This document shows, in pieces, positions 8,826 through 18,457 of a stretch of 35,288 nucleotides of DNA (its first letter is position 1; the number at the start of each line of letters is the position of its first letter). Location: assembly GCA_012838615.1 (NCBI GenBank), contig DUOV01000198.1:1-35288 (forward strand). Direction: 5' to 3'. Origin of the DNA: Clostridia bacterium (GTDB lineage Bacteria; Bacillota; DUOV01; Zhaonellaceae). The notes below the pieces were generated by a model. It was given only the letters and a program-made list of their open reading frames with translations. It ran no database searches and was not told the origin of the DNA. The position numbers were made by a program, and so were the translations under genes.

Positions 8826-11800
8826 ATGAAAAAGAAAAGCCATTTAGCTCTAATTTCTGTTATGTTGCTGGTCTTATTTCTTATTACTTCTTCAGCAGGT
8901 GGTGTTAGCGCCAATGTTGATCCACCGGAAAATCTCCTAGATACATTTCCTTCTGACGAGGTAATTGACGAGTTAATTGTGGACACAACCCCACCCCAAT
9001 TCGGTTCGGAAGGAGTTTTGACTGTAACCAATCTTGATGCAACGAGTATTACTCTTGAGTGGAGTACTGCTGAGGATGATGTAGGGGTAATAGGGTATAA
9101 GCTTTTCCAAGACGGAGCAGAGGTGGCAACTTTAGAGGAAGGACAAACAGGCTATACTGTTACTGAACTTACAGAAAATACAGTCTATTTATTTAAAGTG
9201 GAGGCGGGAGATGGAGCAGGAAACTGGAGTACTGACGGCCCGGAAATAACTATAACTACACTAGCGGCACCTGACACTAAGCTACCGGAGACATCTGCCT
9301 CTGCTCCATCGGTGTGGGCAGAAGGCTATCCTGTGGCTACAGATATTACAGATCAAGGACTTACTCTTTTGCTTCAATCTACTGAGGAAAGAACTGCTTA
9401 CTACCTAATCTTAGAAGGCGAAGCCCAAGCGCCCAGTATAGAGCAAATCAAGGCCGGCCAGAAAAGTAATGGTGAACAACTGCCGGACAAGCGTGCCGGT
9501 TTCATTTCCTTGCCGGCTCATACTGAAATAAAAGTTGATATATCTGATCTGAATTCTGATACTTTCTACAGCATTTTTGTGGTTGCCTGTGATACAGATG
9601 GAAACTTACAGGAACTACCTGTTTGCTTGGAAGTTAGTACATTAGAAATGGAAGAAGAAAAAGAAGAAATATACGATGAAGATGTAACAGAAGAGATAGT
9701 AGCTGAAGAAATAATAGAAGAAGAAATAGCAATTGAAGATGAGACAGAAGTAACGGCATTAGAGGATACACTTCCGTTAGATATTCAGGCTTTAGATCTA
9801 CAAGCAATGATGGAAAATGCCAACATGGCAAATGTCAATGATGCAGGTGCCCCCGAAATCGAGTGGCTAAAAATCATTTCCGCTGAAGGGAAATTGTCTA
9901 AATCTAGTGAACCCAATAGCAACGATAAGGTATGTATATTAAATTCTTTGGACGGTGGTTATTACCTGGTAGGCAACTGCGACCAAGGAATCTACATCTT
10001 AAAAACAGACGCTGAAGGTAAGGTCTTAGCTAAGTATATTAAGGAACCAGATGCCCAACAGCGAATTGAAACTTACGCAGCTACCTTGTGCAGCGATGGG
10101 AGTATTGCCATCGTAGCATCAAAAGTCAAACTAGTTGTAGAGGGTAGTTTGGAGATGCTGCTGTTGAAAGTTAAATTTAACAAAGATCAAGAAAGTGAAG
10201 ATTTTATTGTTGATCAAAATTCCATAATAGAAAAAACTTTTCCATCTTCAACTGACCCGCTAAATGATTCTTACAACGACAGGGTAGGAAAATCAATAGT
10301 CCAGACTAGTGACGGTGGATATATTATTGCAGGCTGTGCTGCCCGTACTTTTACAGAGGCAGAACTTGATAATAGCCCTTGGTCGCGTCAAATAGTTAGA
10401 AATAGCAAATACTGTCAGCTTTTCTATCTAATGAAAGTTGACAGCCAATTTAATCTAATGTGGGAAAAGGTCTATTTTGACAATTTTATGTCTGATAATG
10501 TGGCAAGATCTTTTGATTCCAAAGCCCGATCAGTAAAGCAGGTTTCTGAGGGCGGCTTTATTGTACTAGGTGATGCGGGTTATTATTATCCTCCCCATAA
10601 CGGTGATAATTATCCTAAAAGCGGAGATTGTCTATTTAAAGTTAGTGAGGCGGGGGATTTAATATGGGCAGAGTTTCTAGAACAGTATAATGGTCCTTAC
10701 ATTGCTACAGCACCTGAGACTGTGTTGGAAACAAAAGATGGAGACTTTGTCAGCACCATATTTAAAGATCTAAGCTATGCTGAATTTTATGGCGGTTTAT
10801 ACAAGGTTGATAAGAATGGAAACAAACTCTGGGAAAAATATTATGCTCCTGAAAATGGGCGCTGGATTCCGGAGGCTTTACTGGAAACAGATGATGGCGG
10901 TTATATTGTTGCTGGGAGCATCTATTATGGTATACCGATTTGGAAACGCAATAGTCGTATAATAAAGGTTAGCAAATCCGGAACATTAATTTGGGAGTGC
11001 TACGGGCTAGGCGACCAATTTGGGGATGTGGAGAATAATGCCCATTCCATGGTTTTGACCGAAGATGGGGGAATTATTGTTGGCGGGTATTTGCAGACAC
11101 CTGAAAAAACTAAACCACCAGAGGCATTACTTGCTGGTGGGATAGTGCCTGCCGATACTGAGGTTACTTTTACCTCAGACACAAGTGGTGCAGATATATA
11201 TTATACAACGGATGGAACTGATCCCAATGTAAACAGTCAAAAAGGAAATTCAGTAACTATTAACGGAACACCTGGGGAAGTGGTAACGGTAAAGGCTTTG
11301 GCGGTAAAAGACGGGATGATGGAGAGTGATATAGCTACTTTTACCTATACGATAGCCAAACCTTCAGATTCAAACAAAGTGGCAGCTCCTACGGCAACAA
11401 TTGCTGGTGGGATAGTGCAGGACGAAACTGAGATCGCTCTTAACTCAGATACAGACGGTGCTGTCATATATTATACATTAGATGGTACAGAACCGAATGA
11501 AAAAAGTTTTAGTGGAAGTTATGCAGGTATCAGGGGCACACCGGGGGAAATCGTGACCCTAAAGGCCTTTGCGGCTAAAGATGGAATGATCGCCAGCGAC
11601 ATTGCCACTTTTACTTATACCATAGAGGCTCCCCAGGATGAAGTTAGTGAATATTCACCTTACCTGTTAAAACTCAGACCACCCTTAAATGTAAATGTGT
11701 CTGTAGTCTACAACAGCCAAAACAAGACTGTAGATATAAAGGCATCCGCCTATTGTAGCCAATGTGGTGGTATCTTAGATCGTACAAATACTACAACCGC

Positions 11801-14800
11801 TGTTTATCAGATAGTGGATGAGGGAGGTAACCCATTAGAATTAGATATTTCAGGTGACCTGGGTTGGAACCAGGAAAATGAACAATGGGAGGCCCTAAAT
11901 GTGAACCTCAGCCAGGTTATCTCTCAAGCTGCTGCCGTAGTGGTAACTTTTGAGGATAACAATCAGCATAGGGCAACAGCCCAAGGTGAGATTTATGCGG
12001 GAAATGCCAAATTAGGTCTTTCCACATATAACGTTATACCTGGTGGGAATGTATTTGTTTATGCAGCTTTTACTGATCTTGAAGGAGAAAATGCTCCAAG
12101 AAAAGGGGATTTAAGTGTAAGATTTGAAGGAGGTAGGGATAAGTTTGTACTTTCTGACAATGGTGAATTTGGAGACCTTGTTCCAGAAGATGGCATCTAC
12201 AGTAGTGAGTTTAGTATTTTAGGTAAGGGTTTCGTTGAAATAGAACTCTACCTGGGAAATACGTTAGTAGATAGTAAGATTATCAATGTAATAGATAAGC
12301 CGGAATTAGCAGTCATTACAGATTTTGATGCTCTTTACGCCGAATTTAAAGATACAGGCATGCAAGATGGGGAAGATATTGATGGAAACGGAACTGGAGA
12401 TTACTATGATCTTTTAGAATGTTTAGCCCAGTATGCCGAGGCCCATAAGGGAGTAGTCTTTAACTTGGACCAGGAGATTTCGAAAAATAATGGTTACAAA
12501 TATGACTATGATGCTCTTACCCACGCTGCCAGATATACAAAAGCCAGAGAGATTGATACCTTTATCAAAAATATTAGCCCAGGGGAAAGTATAAAAAACA
12601 TAGCAATTATCGGTGATGATGAAGTTGTACCTTTTGCCAGAAGGCTTGATCCCACCTACAATATAGACGGCGATAACAAGTATTGGGAACAAGAGTACTA
12701 TGATGATATGCGTGGCGGAGGGGATAATCCTACCATCCTAGACTCTCAAAAAGGTTATATCATGACTGACGTTCCTTACGGTTCTTACAGCGATCATAAC
12801 CCTGATTATAGCACCAGGCCCCATTTGGATGCCGGGGTAGGCAGGGTTTTTGCAGATAGACCCTTGCAGCTAAAAAATATTATTCTAGGCTATCAAGAAC
12901 CTATTCGTTTAACTAATGCGGCAGTATTCCAAATGGAAGAAGATACAATTGACTGGCTCAATTCGGCTAATAATACATTGCAGCCCGTTTTAAATGCTAA
13001 TTTTAAGATAGGTTTTGTAAATGACAGCAGCAACCCGGGATTTGAAACAGGAAAGTACTACTCATATGATCGGGTAAACTATCCTGCCGGCTGGACTCCT
13101 GCTGATGTAACTACTGCCCTGCAAAATGTCTGTTTAAATATGCTGTGGACCCATTGTGATCATCTGAGGGCTTTGACACGTAAGGATGGTCCCCTTAAAG
13201 CTGATCATCTTAGAAGCATGATAGAATCACCAGGTCATGTTTTAATCAGCACAGGATGCCATTCCGGATATTCCATTTCCCATGATTCACCTGAGGGAAA
13301 CTATGATTATTACAACAATAGTTTGGTAAAAAGTATTATAGAAAAACAGATTTCCTATATAGCTCCCACAGTTTATGGTATCGGTTTTAAAGACTATGTA
13401 GGCTATCATGATTTGATGATGCAAAGATTCTTAGAAAATCTGCTGGACACCTCCACTTCTACAGTAGGGGAAGCTCAGGTAAAAGCCTACCGTGAGTACT
13501 GGCAAAGAATCCAGCCCAATTTTGCAGGATATTTTAATGTTTATGCTGCTTACGGGACTTGTTATTATGGTCTGCCAACCCAGCCAATAGATCATATCGG
13601 TAGCGGATTTAGAACAACTGCAGCAAATAGCAAGCTAGCCACTTTTACTGCTGAAGCAAGTTCTGTTCCGTCCAAGATCGTGCTTGAACCTGAATTTAAG
13701 GTATCAGAACCCGCCGACGGTAAAACCCTTTTTGAAGCTCAGGGCGAAGGGAGTTTCAACCTGCAGGCATTTGCCCCGGTTATGCCTTTGATTACCAGAA
13801 AGATTACACTTCCGGCAGATACTATAATCAGGGAAGTAGATTTAGCAGCATTTTCTGCTTCTGAATTCCAGGAAGAAGTCATTTTACCTACTGCCATACC
13901 GGTCCATAAGTCCAGGGGAGCCCTTGAAGGCAGTTATGAGCTACCCGACACTTACCCCGAAACTATCTACTGGTGGGATACTTATGATGATGGTACCGGC
14001 CTGGAGTTGGTTCTTAGTGTCATACCAATGCAGTACAACAAAGACAGTAAAAAAGTGACTCTATATGATCGTTTGGAGTTTGAAATAATCACCGAAGCAA
14101 ATGAAGTTTGGACTTGGGGTTCTAATTGCTATGGCCAAATAGGCGATGGAACCAAAGATGACAAAACAGTACCAACAAAAATTGGAAGTGATGGCTGGAC
14201 AGCAGTTGCAGCCGGGGGCAGCCGTACTTTAGCTATAAAAGGAGATGGCTCCCTCTGGCTTTGGGGCGATGATGGCAGCGGAATGGAAAAAACCATACCC
14301 AGCCAAATTGGTAAGGACAAAGATTGGGCGACAGTTACGGCAGGGCCGTTCCACATTTTTGCCTTAAAGAAAAACGGCAGCCTGTGGATTTGGAATTCCA
14401 GTCAGTTAGATGATGGTACACCAAGAGTGCCGACCCAGATTGGCGAAGATTATGACTGGATCTTGGCTGCAGCAGGAGAATCCCATTTTGCAGCTTTAAA
14501 AGAGGACGGCAGTCTTTGGACCTGGGGAAGTAATTATGACGGACAGCTAGGGGATGGTACAAAAGAAAATAAAGTGGTACCAACAATGCTCGATGGTGAT
14601 AAGGATTGGGTAGCTGTGGCTACAGGAAGTAACCATACTTTAGCTATAAAATCCGACGGCAGCCTTTGGAGCTGGGGCAATAACTTTAACGGCCAGTTAG
14701 GTACTGGGGATAAGGAATACAGTTCTTCTCCAAGGAGAGTTGGTACCGAGAATAATTGGGCAAAAGTATTTGCTAATGACATGCGCTCCTTCGCTTTAAA

Positions 14801-16613
14801 AACCGACGGTTCCCTTTGGGCTTGGGGAGGCAATGTTGGTACAGATCCTATACTGACTCCGACCCAGATTGGTACTGAAGATGGTTGGAAAACAGTTGCT
14901 CCCGGAGACCGCCATGTTGTGGCGTTAAAGCTAGACGGAAGTCTTTGGGTCTGGGGTGAAAATTACGCTGGACAGTTGGGCGATGGTACAACAGAAGATA
15001 AGCTTATACCAACCTTAATTAGTAATGATTTAGCTTGGATAGGTATAGCCGCTGGCAGCGATCATTCAGTTGCAATAAAAGACCGTTCCACCGTATTGAG
15101 TGATGATGTAGCTACCGTAGCTATAGACAAGGCAGCTTTGACTTGGAATGTAATTAAAGGTGCAAACGCTACACAAAACAGCGTAACTACCAACTTGAAC
15201 CTAATAACTTCTGGAGCCAACGGCACAACTATCAGTTGGAGTATAAACCCAGACGAAGGCTTGATCAACACCGCTACCGGAGCAGTTACAAGGCCAAGTA
15301 ATAGCCAGGGAGATAAAACAGTAACTTTAACTGCAATTATAAGTAAAGGAGAGTTTAGTCAAACCAAACAGTTTGTACTGACCATCACAGCTCTTTCAAA
15401 GGGCAACCCAGAAGATCCAGGTGATAACGGTAGTGAGCCAAGGGGTGACGGACCAGGTAGCAGCAAAAAAGATAGGGTAAATGAAAATAAAGCAGTCGCT
15501 TATGACGAAAATAGCTTAAATGAAGCTTTCGAAAAGGCCACACCTGACGCTGATGGCAAGAAAATGATCAGCATCGAGCTGACCCAAGTACCGAATACCC
15601 AATTATTTAGAAATGAATTTCCTGCATCTGTCTTTACCTCAGAAAACGGAGACAGGTTGATTAAGTTAACTAGTGATGTGGGTACAATTGTCTTACCTTG
15701 CAATATGCTGGCAGGTACAGAGCTTGAAAGCAAGGATAATATAACTATTAGTATTAGTAAAGCAGAAAAAGCTAATCTTTCACAGGAAATGCAAAATATC
15801 ATCGGTGATAGGCCTATAATAGATTTAAATATCAGCCAGGGAAATCAAAAACTTACCTGGTATAACCCTAGTTCACCGGTAACCGTATCCGTACCCTACA
15901 CCCCTACACCGGAAGAATTGGCTAACCCTGAACATATTGTTGTATGGTATATTAATGAGGAAGGAAATGCGGTTGCCGTACCTAACGGTCGCTACAATAC
16001 TGACACCGGTATGGTGACCTTTACCACTACCCATTTCAGTCAATTTGCCATCGCCTATGTGCATAAGACCTTTAAGGATTTAGATAGGGTGCCCTGGGCC
16101 AAAAAAGCTATAGAGGTGATGGCATCTAAAGGAATCATAAGTGGTACCGGAGAGAACATCTACTCACCTACAGCTAACATTACGAGAGCAGATTACTTGG
16201 TACTGCTGGTAAAAACCATGGGGCTGTCAGCCGATTTTGATAATAATTTTGATGATGTAGAAGCAAGTGCCTATTATTATCAAGCCATCGGGATCGCTAA
16301 AAAACTTGGAATTGCCGCCGGAGATGAGAATAACCGCTTTAACCCTAGAGAGAACATTTCCAGGCAGGATATGATGGTTTTGACGGCCAAGGCACTAGAA
16401 AAGAAGGGTTTGGTGGATAGTGAAGTTTCGGCTTCCTTACTAAATAGATTTAATGACCAAAGAGATATTGCCCAATATGCGGTGCAAAGTGCTGCGACTC
16501 TGCTTAAGGAGGGACTTATAGCCGGTGACGGGGGTAAGCTAAGACCTCGTACACAAACAACCCGTGCCGAAGCAGCTGCATTTTTGTATAATATATATAA
16601 TAGATACGAATAA
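8826..16613 (+). CDS. Giant secreted SLH-anchored protein with C25-like peptidase and RCC1 propeller
   Basis: 2595 residues. The ATG at 8826 (AGGAG upstream) is preferred to the TTG at 8823. Regions in order: signal peptide ending near VSA; fibronectin type III (about 50-147) and a second Fn3-like region to about 275; a Glu-rich acidic linker (about 276-315); DGGYIIAG-type repeats (to about 760), probably a beta-propeller; two chitobiase-C-terminal-like repeats (YYTTDGTDPN and YYTLDGTEPN, about 763-932). A gingipain/C25-like peptidase follows (about 1160-1590) with GDDEVVPFARR, a candidate catalytic His1443 in MLWTHCDH and Cys1478 in STGCHSGYS. Then come seven RCC1-type SLWxWG repeats (about 1760-2085), an Ig-like region and three SLH motifs (about 2414-2594) for cell-wall binding. 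It is monocistronic, with its own terminator. The role is probably an extracellular protease or adhesin; the substrate is unknown. Confidence 0.85.
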   Translation: MKKKSHLALISVMLLVLFLITSSAGGVSANVDPPENLLDTFPSDEVIDELIVDTTPPQFGSEGVLTVTNLDATSITLEWSTAEDDVGVIGYKLFQDGAEVATLEEGQTGYTVTELTENTVYLFKVEAGDGAGNWSTDGPEITITTLAAPDTKLPETSASAPSVWAEGYPVATDITDQGLTLLLQSTEERTAYYLILEGEAQAPSIEQIKAGQKSNGEQLPDKRAGFISLPAHTEIKVDISDLNSDTFYSIFVVACDTDGNLQELPVCLEVSTLEMEEEKEEIYDEDVTEEIVAEEIIEEEIAIEDETEVTALEDTLPLDIQALDLQAMMENANMANVNDAGAPEIEWLKIISAEGKLSKSSEPNSNDKVCILNSLDGGYYLVGNCDQGIYILKTDAEGKVLAKYIKEPDAQQRIETYAATLCSDGSIAIVASKVKLVVEGSLEMLLLKVKFNKDQESEDFIVDQNSIIEKTFPSSTDPLNDSYNDRVGKSIVQTSDGGYIIAGCAARTFTEAELDNSPWSRQIVRNSKYCQLFYLMKVDSQFNLMWEKVYFDNFMSDNVARSFDSKARSVKQVSEGGFIVLGDAGYYYPPHNGDNYPKSGDCLFKVSEAGDLIWAEFLEQYNGPYIATAPETVLETKDGDFVSTIFKDLSYAEFYGGLYKVDKNGNKLWEKYYAPENGRWIPEALLETDDGGYIVAGSIYYGIPIWKRNSRIIKVSKSGTLIWECYGLGDQFGDVENNAHSMVLTEDGGIIVGGYLQTPEKTKPPEALLAGGIVPADTEVTFTSDTSGADIYYTTDGTDPNVNSQKGNSVTINGTPGEVVTVKALAVKDGMMESDIATFTYTIAKPSDSNKVAAPTATIAGGIVQDETEIALNSDTDGAVIYYTLDGTEPNEKSFSGSYAGIRGTPGEIVTLKAFAAKDGMIASDIATFTYTIEAPQDEVSEYSPYLLKLRPPLNVNVSVVYNSQNKTVDIKASAYCSQCGGILDRTNTTTAVYQIVDEGGNPLELDISGDLGWNQENEQWEALNVNLSQVISQAAAVVVTFEDNNQHRATAQGEIYAGNAKLGLSTYNVIPGGNVFVYAAFTDLEGENAPRKGDLSVRFEGGRDKFVLSDNGEFGDLVPEDGIYSSEFSILGKGFVEIELYLGNTLVDSKIINVIDKPELAVITDFDALYAEFKDTGMQDGEDIDGNGTGDYYDLLECLAQYAEAHKGVVFNLDQEISKNNGYKYDYDALTHAARYTKAREIDTFIKNISPGESIKNIAIIGDDEVVPFARRLDPTYNIDGDNKYWEQEYYDDMRGGGDNPTILDSQKGYIMTDVPYGSYSDHNPDYSTRPHLDAGVGRVFADRPLQLKNIILGYQEPIRLTNAAVFQMEEDTIDWLNSANNTLQPVLNANFKIGFVNDSSNPGFETGKYYSYDRVNYPAGWTPADVTTALQNVCLNMLWTHCDHLRALTRKDGPLKADHLRSMIESPGHVLISTGCHSGYSISHDSPEGNYDYYNNSLVKSIIEKQISYIAPTVYGIGFKDYVGYHDLMMQRFLENLLDTSTSTVGEAQVKAYREYWQRIQPNFAGYFNVYAAYGTCYYGLPTQPIDHIGSGFRTTAANSKLATFTAEASSVPSKIVLEPEFKVSEPADGKTLFEAQGEGSFNLQAFAPVMPLITRKITLPADTIIREVDLAAFSASEFQEEVILPTAIPVHKSRGALEGSYELPDTYPETIYWWDTYDDGTGLELVLSVIPMQYNKDSKKVTLYDRLEFEIITEANEVWTWGSNCYGQIGDGTKDDKTVPTKIGSDGWTAVAAGGSRTLAIKGDGSLWLWGDDGSGMEKTIPSQIGKDKDWATVTAGPFHIFALKKNGSLWIWNSSQLDDGTPRVPTQIGEDYDWILAAAGESHFAALKEDGSLWTWGSNYDGQLGDGTKENKVVPTMLDGDKDWVAVATGSNHTLAIKSDGSLWSWGNNFNGQLGTGDKEYSSSPRRVGTENNWAKVFANDMRSFALKTDGSLWAWGGNVGTDPILTPTQIGTEDGWKTVAPGDRHVVALKLDGSLWVWGENYAGQLGDGTTEDKLIPTLISNDLAWIGIAAGSDHSVAIKDRSTVLSDDVATVAIDKAALTWNVIKGANATQNSVTTNLNLITSGANGTTISWSINPDEGLINTATGAVTRPSNSQGDKTVTLTAIISKGEFSQTKQFVLTITALSKGNPEDPGDNGSEPRGDGPGSSKKDRVNENKAVAYDENSLNEAFEKATPDADGKKMISIELTQVPNTQLFRNEFPASVFTSENGDRLIKLTSDVGTIVLPCNMLAGTELESKDNITISISKAEKANLSQEMQNIIGDRPIIDLNISQGNQKLTWYNPSSPVTVSVPYTPTPEELANPEHIVVWYINEEGNAVAVPNGRYNTDTGMVTFTTTHFSQFAIAYVHKTFKDLDRVPWAKKAIEVMASKGIISGTGENIYSPTANITRADYLVLLVKTMGLSADFDNNFDDVEASAYYYQAIGIAKKLGIAAGDENNRFNPRENISRQDMMVLTAKALEKKGLVDSEVSASLLNRFNDQRDIAQYAVQSAATLLKEGLIAGDGGKLRPRTQTTRAEAAAFLYNIYNRYE

Positions 16614-16648
16614 ACATAGAAACTGGCTATATTAAGGATATTATTTCA

Positions 16649-16684
16649 GCAAAAGCAGGGCAAACCGCCCTGCTTTGTTTTATT
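16649..16684 (+). terminator. Terminator after the giant gene; copy 1 of a 28-nt direct repeat
   Basis: AAAGCAGGGC (16652-16661) pairs with GCCCTGCTTT (16667-16676) around AAACC and is followed by GTTTTATT. The segment 16649-16676 is identical to 26759-26786, so the same terminator brackets the 10-kb selenium/reductase island. Confidence 0.88.
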
Positions 16685-16721
16685 CCTCGTGTATTATTGG
16701 CTAGAAACAATTATTATCAGG

Positions 16722-16747
16722 CAAGGGGACAGGTCCCTGTCCTCTTG
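16722..16747. repeat. 12-bp GGGGACAGG hairpin between convergent genes
   Basis: CAAGGGGACAGG (16722-16733) pairs with CCTGTCCTCTTG (16736-16747), with one G-U and a 2-nt loop. It lies just beyond the end of the DUF3343 gene. No U-run follows on either strand, so it may be a dispersed palindrome or a weak terminator. Confidence 0.45.
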
Positions 16748-16754
16748 TCTTAAA

Positions 16755-17024
16755 TTAGCCAAGTTTGGTTACCGTACATTTTCCCATATTAGTTTCAACC
16801 TTATAAAATTGATGCAACGATGGATCAATGTTAATCTCAGAAACAGCTTTTTGAATACTTGGGAGATCCTCTGAGGAAAATCGTATGGAAAGACCACAAC
16901 TTGCAGTAATTTTCCTCAGAGTCGGCATTATAGCAATGTTAAAACCTTTTTCTCTAAGATGCTTGTGAGCCTTCATTGCCACATGAGTGTTAGCAAAGGC
17001 AATCAGGTAATAAGAATCCCTCAA
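16755..17024 (-). CDS. DUF3343 putative Se/S carrier-like protein
   Basis: 89 residues: YYLIAFANTHVAMKAHKHLREKGFNIAIMPTLRKITASCGLSIRF. This matches DUF3343 (Pfam Se/S-carrier-like), small proteins often encoded next to selenium or sulfur metabolism genes; the conserved Cys is in ASCGLSIRF. It starts at TTG with AAGGAG nine bases upstream. It is the last gene of the minus-strand run from the thioredoxin-like gene to here, 53 bp after the substrate-binding protein. A carrier of selenium or of persulfide sulfur is plausible; no biochemical role is shown by the sequence. Confidence 0.75.
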   Translation of the reverse strand: MRDSYYLIAFANTHVAMKAHKHLREKGFNIAIMPTLRKITASCGLSIRFSSEDLPSIQKAVSEINIDPSLHQFYKVETNMGKCTVTKLG

Positions 17025-17077
17025 GTGATGATACTCCTTTACCTGGTCATGAATAAGCAGCCCTCTGTTACTTAATT

Positions 17078-18334
17078 CTAATTCAGTTTAGAGACCCTTT
17101 CGTTATTATTCCACTTTTCTACTTTCTTGCCTACAGTAGTGGAGGGATCGATACCATCAATAATCTCTGCCTTTTCCACCCATTCCAGATAAGGCATGAA
17201 TAAAGGAAACTTTTCATTAATTTTACTTTCATTTAGGAAAGTATCAAAGCTTTCAATACCACAAGCTTCCAAGTAGGTAAGGTCAAAGAAGGATGCCATA
17301 TCCTTGACATAGGGTATTTTTTCTTCCGGTATGCCAAAGCTATACCAGAAATCTAAGTAATTTTGAATATTGGTTTCATCCACATGCCAAGATAAAGTAC
17401 GTCCTTCAGCATTGGTCTTGAGGAACATAGTACGAAGACCTACATCCGGGGATGTCCCAAAGTCATCAGCAAACATCATAGCTGCGTTGTATGGATGCTC
17501 ATACATATACTTAATGGCAAGACAGTGTGCCAGGACCAATCTAGTAGTCAATTCAGGGTGGGCATCGGCAAAATCCCTATTGATAAAGTATCCGCAGTGC
17601 AAGCCCCAGCCAGACTGTAGATCCTCCGAAATGTGCCCGCCCCACTCAACGCCGATTATCTTGCCAATGCCTTCTTCCTCAACTATTGAGGCATAGGGAT
17701 CACAGCACATAAAGCCATCGATCTGACCGGCTTTCAGAGCATACATCGCATCTTCTTGCTTCATATCAACGCCATCATAGAGGGTATAATCGGTCGGTAT
17801 GCCAACCTGTTCACAATAGCTTAACCAGTAAGGGGAATACATATCTTCCTCAGTAACGGTTATCCTTGCCCCTATTAATTCTTCAGCAGAAGTAATATCT
17901 TTTCTAACAACAAAATACTTAGAGCCTCCCAGGTGATTGTTTGCAGGCATAAATACAGGTGCTCCCTTGTTAGCAGCTTTTACCATCGAGCTAAAACCCG
18001 AATATCCGACTACCATATCTCCGGAGCCCATGGCAGCGGCAACCTGTCCAGTTTTAGTAACAACCACATTCAAGTCAAGTGCCTCGTATAAACCAGTAGC
18101 TTCACCGATAATGGCCGCGACCATGTGGTCACAGTCATAATAGCCCATTTGGATAACATAGTCCTTGTCTTCCTCGGGAATGTCCGGAAGATTATCGAGA
18201 TATGGTGCAATCTCTTCATAGGGATCATAATCAGTCTGGACAACATTTGTCTGCTGACCGCTATCTGCGCATCCGGTCAATGCTAGGAGCAGCATTAAAA
18301 TCACTAGTGAACCAGCAATTATTTCTTTTTTCAT
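17078..18334 (-). CDS. Cys-rich ABC substrate-binding lipoprotein (NrtA/SsuA/TauA type)
   Basis: 418 residues from the ATG at 18332-18334 (GGGAGG seven bases upstream), not the 18349 start in the ORF track. A lipoprotein signal precedes LTGCADSG, so it is predicted to be tethered outside the membrane. The fold is of the NitT/TauT type (IGEATGLYEALDLNVVV, TGQVAAAMGSGDMVVGYSG, ALKAGQIDGFMCCDPYASIV). It has several cysteines unusual for nitrate or taurine binders (YYDCDH, SYCEQVG, MCCDPY, LHCGYF, AHCLAI), which could bind a soft metal or its organic form; this is inference. It follows the UGA-containing permease. A second substrate-binding gene lies upstream in the same cluster. Confidence 0.8.
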   Translation of the reverse strand: MKKEIIAGSLVILMLLLALTGCADSGQQTNVVQTDYDPYEEIAPYLDNLPDIPEEDKDYVIQMGYYDCDHMVAAIIGEATGLYEALDLNVVVTKTGQVAAAMGSGDMVVGYSGFSSMVKAANKGAPVFMPANNHLGGSKYFVVRKDITSAEELIGARITVTEEDMYSPYWLSYCEQVGIPTDYTLYDGVDMKQEDAMYALKAGQIDGFMCCDPYASIVEEEGIGKIIGVEWGGHISEDLQSGWGLHCGYFINRDFADAHPELTTRLVLAHCLAIKYMYEHPYNAAMMFADDFGTSPDVGLRTMFLKTNAEGRTLSWHVDETNIQNYLDFWYSFGIPEEKIPYVKDMASFFDLTYLEACGIESFDTFLNESKINEKFPLFMPYLEWVEKAEIIDGIDPSTTVGKKVEKWNNNERVSKLN

Positions 18335-18457
18335 AACACAACCTCCCATTTAAACTACCTTGTATACTTTCAAAAGCCTAGAAAACATGGATTTATCTAC
18401 ATTTTTTATTTCCTCACGGGAAATCGTCATTGCAACAAAATACGGAAAGCACACAGA

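Noticed and set aside
12423-12692. 89-codon minus-strand ORF inside the giant surface gene
   Set aside because: Antisense shadow without a ribosome binding site; the plus frame is continuous with domain structure throughout.
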